NCBI GenBank assembly: GCA_028583405.1
Contig: JAPTMU010000291.1
Location: 202,980 to 266,979 of the forward strand
DNA from: Pogonophryne albipinna
Taxonomy: Eukaryota > Chordata > Actinopteri > Perciformes > Artedidraconidae
Direction of reading: 5' to 3'
DNA: 64,000 nucleotides
In this document: positions 59,251-64,000 of the stretch, piece by piece
Layout: the number at the start of each line of letters is the position of its first letter
Numbering within the stretch: the stretch's first letter is position 1
Program-made: the position numbers and the translations under genes
The notes under the pieces: model-generated
The model's input: only the letters and a program-made list of their open reading frames with translations
What the model was told of the DNA's origin: nothing
Database searches by the model: none

Positions 59251-59469
59251 TCAACTGACCACTGGTACATGTGGATAAAACCAAGGTAATGTTTCGGCGG
59301 ATTCCGGATCGTATGCCACTCTAGTATTTGACCGAATCGGTTCATAAGCATAGGCCATGGGATGCCTGGTAACTGTAGATGCTTCCACATCAATGTCATC
59401 TCCCGACGAATAGTCAAATTCATCGTTCAAAACGCCGATCTCATTACAAAATTCCTCCATCGCTGCCAT
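59251..59469 (-). CDS. Convergent hypothetical ORF in the Kolobok-like element
   Basis: From the Met at 59469 the frame reads MAAMEEFCNEIGVLNDEFDY then SSGDDIDVEAS and HPMAYAYEPI. The short acidic Ser/Asp stretch followed by a Y-x-Y/F-E-P segment resembles the N-termini of P2X7-C-terminal-like proteins seen as repeats in fish; this is a tentative memory, not a search result. It faces the THAP exon tail to tail within the same TTAA-flanked element. Could be a first exon of a second element gene or a shadow. Confidence 0.35.
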   Translation of the reverse strand: MAAMEEFCNEIGVLNDEFDYSSGDDIDVEASTVTRHPMAYAYEPIRSNTRVAYDPESAETLPWFYPHVPVVS

Positions 59470-60178
59470 ATCTGCTACGTTGTGTTGACTTCCGGTATGG
59501 ATACCCGGAGCGAGGACCCACACAGTGACGTCACCATTTGGGACTCCCCTAATGGCAACGGCCTGGTCCCGGAATTCCCCACCCGGCCGGCGGATAATTA
59601 ATTTTCTTTTGGCGAGTAATATCATATACAATAAATATTACGATCAATATCCATTGTAAAATGAATAAACTACCGGAATATTAAAGCTGTAATGGTGTTT
59701 CCTTTCCCCTTTAAAACTGGAGAGATAAAAAAAAAAATGCATAAATAAATAAATGTTAAGGTAAAATAAGATATGAATGAACAACACAAATAAAATAAGT
59801 TACATTCATTTGTTATTGGCTATGGTAGGTTATTATTGGTTATGTTCACATACTTATTTGATTACATCCACTTGTCTAAGATGACAACAGATACTTTCGA
59901 CCCAAAACTAGCAGCTAATCGTAGACTCAACCAGAGAGAAAGAAGTAGGCCTACATCATCAGCTACCATGTCTGACAGTCAGGAGGGTAGTGATGACAGC
60001 TTGTCGTGCTAATGTTGTCTTGTGTTCACCTCTGTGTGTTCAGTGCCGTGTGTCTGGCAAATAAAGTCTCCCTCAAAAGTTACGGTTTATTTCATTTTAA
60101 GGATGAGCACCAAGCAACATCTCCAGGTGCTCCTTTGAGAACCAGGGCAAAACGGTTATGTGCACCCCTGTGTATAAT

Positions 60179-60890
60179 ACTGAAATCAATGAGTTCTTCA
60201 TCTGAACTCTGCATAGTACATAACTCATATCAAAAACATACAATCAAATGGAATGGTTCAAATAGCCTCAACTTTACAAAAATACAAAAAATACTTGACT
60301 GTGGTGAAACACAAAAGTGTTTCCCTTGTGCATAACTTCTAGTGTTTACATTCAATATGGTTCTTCAAAATAGCAGCAATGGCTTGGTATCAGAACATTT
60401 CTTCCTCCCTCCTTTCACAGAAACCTTTCTCATACCACGCTCAGTGTTAAGGCACTTGTTTTTACAAAGTGAAAAGAAACAACCCATTTTAAAATAGTAA
60501 TGATTCTAAAATGCATGAAATCTATCATATAGAACAGTGAAAAATAATAAAAATGAAATAAACTATCTTGGACCAGTGTTATGTAATAATAAAAATAAAA
60601 ATACACTATCTTGGAATAGTATAGAGTAATAATAAAAAATAAAAATACACTATCTTGGAATAGTATAGAGTAATAATAAAAAATAAAAATACACTATCTT
60701 GGAATAGTATAGAGTAATAATAAAAAAATACACTATCTTGGAATAGTATAAGTAAATTGAAATGGATTCACTCCATTTTAGCATTTTATTTTGCTCACTT
60801 CTTCACATGATTTCATCATTTAAAGAATCACATCGGCTGGACATTCATTGAACAATCTCATCTCTGAACATCCATATCATTTAAACTCAT
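60179..60890 (-). other. ERV 3' non-coding region
   Basis: Follows the env stop on the minus strand. It contains a 44-base tandem repeat and, at about 60402-60422, a purine tract on the minus strand (GAAAGGAGGGAGGAAG) that could be the polypurine tract. An LTR should follow, but only about 220 bases remain before the hAT at 60170, and I cannot confirm one. Confidence 0.35.
60556..60755. repeat. 44-base tandem repeat, about 4.5 units
   Basis: Unit CACTATCTTGGAATAGTATA followed by GAGTAATAATAAAAAATA. The last unit is shortened in its A-run. Confidence 0.93.
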
Positions 60891-61305
60891 TCAAACTAAC
60901 TCATCATTTTCATCAACATCTGTATATGGGGGTGCATCGTCCTGTTCTACTAGCATTGGAAACTGTCCCCCCATGTGATATTGACCCCTAGCATATTCCT
61001 GGTTGAGGGCCCCATTAATCAGTCGGTTTGCGAAAGCGCGGATGCAGGTTGAGAAACAACAACAACCCAGTGCCAATATCACGATCACACCTGTCACAGA
61101 CATCAGTCCACTCAGTAGGAAATCCTTGTACTTCCCCAGCCAACCATCTAAAAAAAAAAACAGGGGGTTCTTCTCTATCCCACTGTTGTCTGCTAACTCC
61201 ATGCTCAGAGTAGTGAGTCCCTTCAGAGCCTTGGTTACTGATCCATCAGGTGAGGTGTTGTTTGGGATGAAAGTACAACATAATGTTCCAAACATTTTGC
61301 ATACA
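60891..61305 (-). pseudogene. ERV env, transmembrane subunit C-terminal part
   Basis: Begins in the frame with VCKMFGTLCC, a CX6CC motif of gamma-type retroviral TM proteins, followed by CTFIPNNTSPDGS. A hydrophobic membrane anchor (about residues 38-63 of the open frame from 61295) ends in a Cys-rich CCCF stretch. An acidic cytoplasmic tail ends at the stop at 60891. It is separated from the upstream env frame by a one-base shift at about 61303-61310, so no TM protein can be made from the upstream start. Confidence 0.85.
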
Positions 61306-61308
61306 CCC

Positions 61309-62175
61309 CTACACTTTTTCTGCCAACAACATATCTAGGGCCACTCTGTTCTGCAAAGACATCTGGCTGGTCTTATCCAGTTGCTCGCTTAGTCCCTTCA
61401 TCGCGTCCTTGGAGTGATTTATGAACCTCTGCTGATTGTAGTAGATATAGTTAATCCAGTCCACATTCTTATTTATCGTAGGCCAAAGGAACATGGATTC
61501 CAACCCTGCTAAGATCTGGTTTCTAGCTTTAAACTCGTCTGGAACTCCCCTGGGCACCCCTATGCTGTCTATGTACACAGTGGAATCAAAACTCCCTGGA
61601 AAGACTGATATTTTGGCCCTGGTTGCTTTGGGCTGGACTGCCATGTTTATCAGTTGCTCGGCCGTCATTGGTACTGCATAAAAAGGCATCACTAGCTGTA
61701 CCAGAGCACAGGTCCCTGTCCAATCCTGTGGTAAAACTGAATACAGGGTTTTAGTGCCACAATACCACCACACATCTGTTCTGGGATACTGTCTAATGGG
61801 CATAGTTATACCTGGGAGAAAATCCTGGTTTATTAAAATCGTTGTAGAATTGCACCACTTAAGAGTTCCTACTTCTGTACCTTTTAGGTAGTCCCTTGTG
61901 ATGCAGTCATACAGTCCCTCGTAAGACGTGAAGTCAGGTGGAATGTCATTCATTTTCACCACTGGATACTTTTGTGCAATGTCGACACAATCTGCTGGGG
62001 ATTTTTGTCCATAGAGTTTGTACATACAGAGTTGTCCTCTTGGGTTATTGTGGGCGTTGAATGGAAATGGCACTGTTCCCAAACTTGGTCGGGCAGCCAC
62101 ACAGGCCAGACAGTCCGCCATCTTGCTCTGCTTAACAGAATAAACAACCCAATCTAACCAGGAATTCGTGTCCTC
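61309..62175 (-). pseudogene. ERV env, SU C-terminal and TM N-terminal part
   Basis: An open frame entering from about 62175 (the Met at 62121 is internal). It has a CLAC motif (CXXC, used for SU-TM disulfide exchange in gamma-type Envs) just after its start, many Cys/Trp residues, and, near its end, a heptad-like helix region ending NRVALDMLLAEKV, the immunosuppressive-type segment. A tag stop directly follows because of the frameshift. SU/TM cleavage is expected near a basic R-G-V-P-D-E-F-K-A-R stretch, but a canonical R-x-K/R-R is not seen. Confidence 0.85.
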
Positions 62176-62176
62176 C

Positions 62177-62836
62177 TTATGTTTCTACTGCTATGACTTT
62201 CTGTATAGAGGTCGTACTCAGATAGGTGACCAGTGGATTGTTCACAGATTTAGCAGGGGGTATTTCTGGTTCTGGTTTAAAGAGTGATTCAGCATATTTT
62301 GGGGCGAGATCAGGGATTACATCAGCTGGTGGGTCAATTATCTTCACTAAAATTGATCCCATTGGGTCTTTTCCCGGAACTTCTATCCCCATCAGTAAAT
62401 GGAATGCAGTGACGTCTCCCTGTTTCTTGAAATGGGGAGTGAGTGCGCTTTTAAAAGCAATTATTATTGGATTGTGTTTGCTCATATCTCCTCTATGGCG
62501 ACCTTTGGAAAAAGATAGCTGAGACCTAAACGCCAAACCAGGGGGATTGTTATTACCTTCTGCTCTTGCACTCCAATATACCTTCTCTGAACCGGGACAC
62601 CATGAATTATCATCTGGCCGTCCCCAAGCATGAATGCACCCATAAACGTCATGGCCTGTTTTGTCTCGCAGCTCTCCACATACAACCACATCACACACAT
62701 CAAGACTGACCGTAACCGCTTCACCTCTGGGGATGAGTATTTCTAACCCCTCCTTCTGTCTCCGCTGATCTTTTGGCTCTGGGGATAAATGGAAGTTTTT
62801 TAAACACAGCTGACGTTTTGTTAGTGATATTGGCAT
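62177..62836 (-). pseudogene. ERV env, SU N-terminal part
   Basis: A 219-codon open frame containing VCDVVVCGELRDKTGHDVYG, CIHAWGRP and a long middle region. It ends at a TAA (62177) that is out of frame with the following SU/TM segment, a probable single-base shift. It begins after another shift, as the preceding env sequence (62721-62909, about SIRALVENANIT) lies in a different frame. Confidence 0.8.
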
Positions 62837-62838
62837 TT

Positions 62839-63009
62839 TCTACGAGTGCCCGAATGGATTCGGGTTCTTCACGATGCTGTACCCCCCCACCCAACCAGGA
62901 AAATGCCAATTGTGATGAACACAGCTAACAATGTTATTACGATTCTTATCCCTAGGGGTCCCCTTAATTGTTCTGACTTCTTCAATGGCACTTCATCAAT
63001 TTTACCCAT
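62839..63009 (-). pseudogene. ERV env leader and signal peptide
   Basis: Met at 63009 in a good context (ATAACCATGG). A basic stretch then a hydrophobic segment (IVITLLAVFITIGIFLVGWG) forms a signal peptide. The frame is broken at the C7 run near 62880-62888; the continuing env sequence (VQHREEPESIRALV) is in another frame. The gap between the integrase stop (63250) and this start is about 240 bases. Confidence 0.7.
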
Positions 63010-63074
63010 GGTTATATCAGTTTCAGAGTTTAAAATAAATGAGTACAAAAATAAAGTATATAAAAAATAATAAA

Positions 63075-63125
63075 ACAAAAATATTGGACTCTAGTATATA
63101 AAAATAAAACAAAAATATTGGACTG
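63075..63125. repeat. Short tandem duplication between pol and env
   Basis: TATATAAAAA(A)TAAAACAAAAATATTGGACT occurs twice, ending near 63090 and 63123. It lies where an env splice acceptor would be expected. Confidence 0.7.
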
Positions 63126-63249
63126 ATAGAATAAATCGGTTTCAGATGTAAAACAAGAATGGGTATTCCGTTTTAGTATTCAATCTATAAAACCTAAAGA
63201 CAATTCGTCTTTTGAGCTGTTTCTATCTCAATATCTCTTGATTTGATTT

Positions 63250-64000
63250 TTATTCATTGTTTTGTTCCAGCTCTGCCAAATCAGTCCTAACTTCCAAGAG
63301 CTTTCTGGAAGGTGCCGGTGTAGGGCGACAATGTGTCAGGTGGTGCCAATTTGCTCCTTTTTTACCTTTTATCCGAAGAGCGTGTGAGGTTCTTTCAACA
63401 ACCTCCCACGGACCCGTCCACCTGGGTTCAGCCCACTTTCTTTTGTGAACTTTCAACCTCACCCAATCACCCGGTCGTACAGGAGTCTCTTCTGGTGTCT
63501 CTGCAGTTCTCTGAACCTGTGTAGACAAGACTTGGATAATATTACTCAGAGCCCTGACATATTCATCCACTTCTATTTGTCTGATGTCTAACACTGGGCC
63601 AGTCCCTCCTTCTCTAGGAGGCCCAGGCATTGGCCGACCAGTTAACAACTCATGGGGTGAAAGATGTGTTTTAGCACCCTCAGAAGATCTCATTGACATG
63701 AGTGCCAGAGGCAAAGCATCTACCCATTTCATGTTTGTGCCAAAAATGACTTTTGCTATTTTCCCTTTTAATGTTCGATTTGCTCTTTCTACTATACCCT
63801 GAGATTGTGGGTGGTATGCTGACCCAAACTTATGAATTATACCAAAATATAACTCAACTTCCTCCAAGTGTTTGCTTGTAAAATGTGAACCATTGTCTGA
63901 TCTTATTATCCTTGGCACTCCATAACAGGGTACGAGTTCTGTTTTGAGCCATTTAATGACTGTCTTTGCATCTTCTTTCTTACAAGGAATGGCTTCAATC
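63250..64000 (-). CDS. ERV pol: integrase C-terminal half (runs off window)
   Basis: The open frame enters from beyond 64000. It holds the second catalytic Asp ([10 protein letters not shown]) and the Glu in [18 protein letters not shown] of the DDE core, so the core is as expected for the part visible. The C-terminal domain has [15 protein letters not shown] and [13 protein letters not shown] (GPY/F module), a gammaretrovirus-like arrangement. The stop is at 63250. Integrase inserts viral DNA into the host. No stop or shift is seen in 250 codons, in contrast to env. Confidence 0.9.
   Translation of the reverse strand, partial: IEAIPCKKEDAKTVIKWLKTELVPCYGVPRIIRSDNGSHFTSKHLEEVELYFGIIHKFGSAYHPQSQGIVERANRTLKGKIAKVIFGTNMKWVDALPLALMSMRSSEGAKTHLSPHELLTGRPMPGPPREGGTGPVLDIRQIEVDEYVRALSNIIQVLSTQVQRTAETPEETPVRPGDWVRLKVHKRKWAEPRWTGPWEVVERTSHALRIKGKKGANWHHLTHCRPTPAPSRKLLEVRTDLAELEQNNE

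Larger units (their letters stand above)
58296..59710 (+). mobile_element. Kolobok-like DNA transposon with THAP protein
   Basis: Ends AGGGAAATGGAAACAC and, inverted, AGGGGAAAGGAAACAC (14 of 16 match), flanked by TTAA at 58292-58295 and 59711-59714. TTAA duplication, AGGG ends and a THAP-domain protein together fit the Kolobok superfamily. The inverted relative at 38830-39480 has the unoccupied TTAA. The catalytic core of a Kolobok transposase is not visible, so this is a shortened copy. Confidence 0.75.
57587..60170. mobile_element. hAT (CAGGGSTGCACATAAC family) carrying a Kolobok insertion
   Basis: Left CAGGGCTGCACATAACTGGT; right, inverted, CAGGGGTGCACATAACCGTT. Flanks CGTATAAT (57579-57586) and TGTATAAT (60171-60178) differ by one C/T change at a CpG. 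Without the inserted 1415 bases it is about 1.17 kb. It is non-autonomous; a GA-rich run lies at 57686-57757. An inverted relative is at 38830-39480. Confidence 0.85.

Overview
This window is eukaryotic, and almost certainly teleost fish, nuclear DNA that is nearly all transposable elements. Evidence is the fish-type L2 LINEs, a Ngaro (DIRS-order) retrotransposon, many hAT elements with TAGGGCTGT, CAGTGGCGG and CAGGGGTGC ends, a Kolobok element, a tRNA-derived SINE, long CA runs and a gamma-type endogenous retrovirus (ERV). I found no convincing host protein-coding gene, rRNA, tRNA or CRISPR array. Nearly every open frame over 100 codons belongs to a mobile element or is a shadow.

Layout. 1-2840: AT-rich, nothing recognised. 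2841-4380: degenerate tandem repeats and an ERV LTR on the minus strand with a primer-binding-site-like sequence. 4383-7901: full-length L2 LINE with an uninterrupted 1109-codon frame. 7902-10962: ERV-like debris ending in a plus-strand LTR related to the first one. 11095-13809: hAT debris, a LINE tail and a diverged repeat array. 13810-23097: a hAT element (8-bp target duplication) containing a complete Ngaro element (14833-21297), which itself contains a second hAT (17230-18471) that carries a piece of a third hAT family. 23166-26094: LINE tail and a near full-length, intron-containing ZBED-type hAT gene broken by frameshifts. 26270-28126: SINE and sparse sequence. 28127-33110: a 2.8-kb hAT with inserted LINE tail and an SGNH-like frame, then a mutually related repeat family carrying a piggyBac-like MITE. 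33110-38190: MITEs, a 5'-truncated L2, a nested hAT and a Charlie-type hAT remnant. 38377-45647: large composite hAT with an inserted Charlie-type hAT. 45948-52423: long inverted repeats, a hAT and a 33-bp minisatellite. 52424-55300: element with arms of about 0.4 kb and a cysteine-rich CXC-like protein, interrupted by a hAT, followed by a perfect 29-bp-arm palindrome. 55845-57238: TTF-zinc-finger hAT. 57587-60170: hAT with a Kolobok-like THAP element inserted at TTAA. 60179-64000: minus-strand ERV with integrase C-terminus and an env broken in at least four places.

There is no gene cooperation in the operon sense. The window is a record of successive insertions; ten hAT insertions still have recognisable target duplications, so relative ages can be read from nesting. 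The only frame that looks capable of making a complete protein as it stands is the L2 ORF at 4389-7718. The THAP exon and the CXC-domain frame are locally open but are parts of damaged elements.
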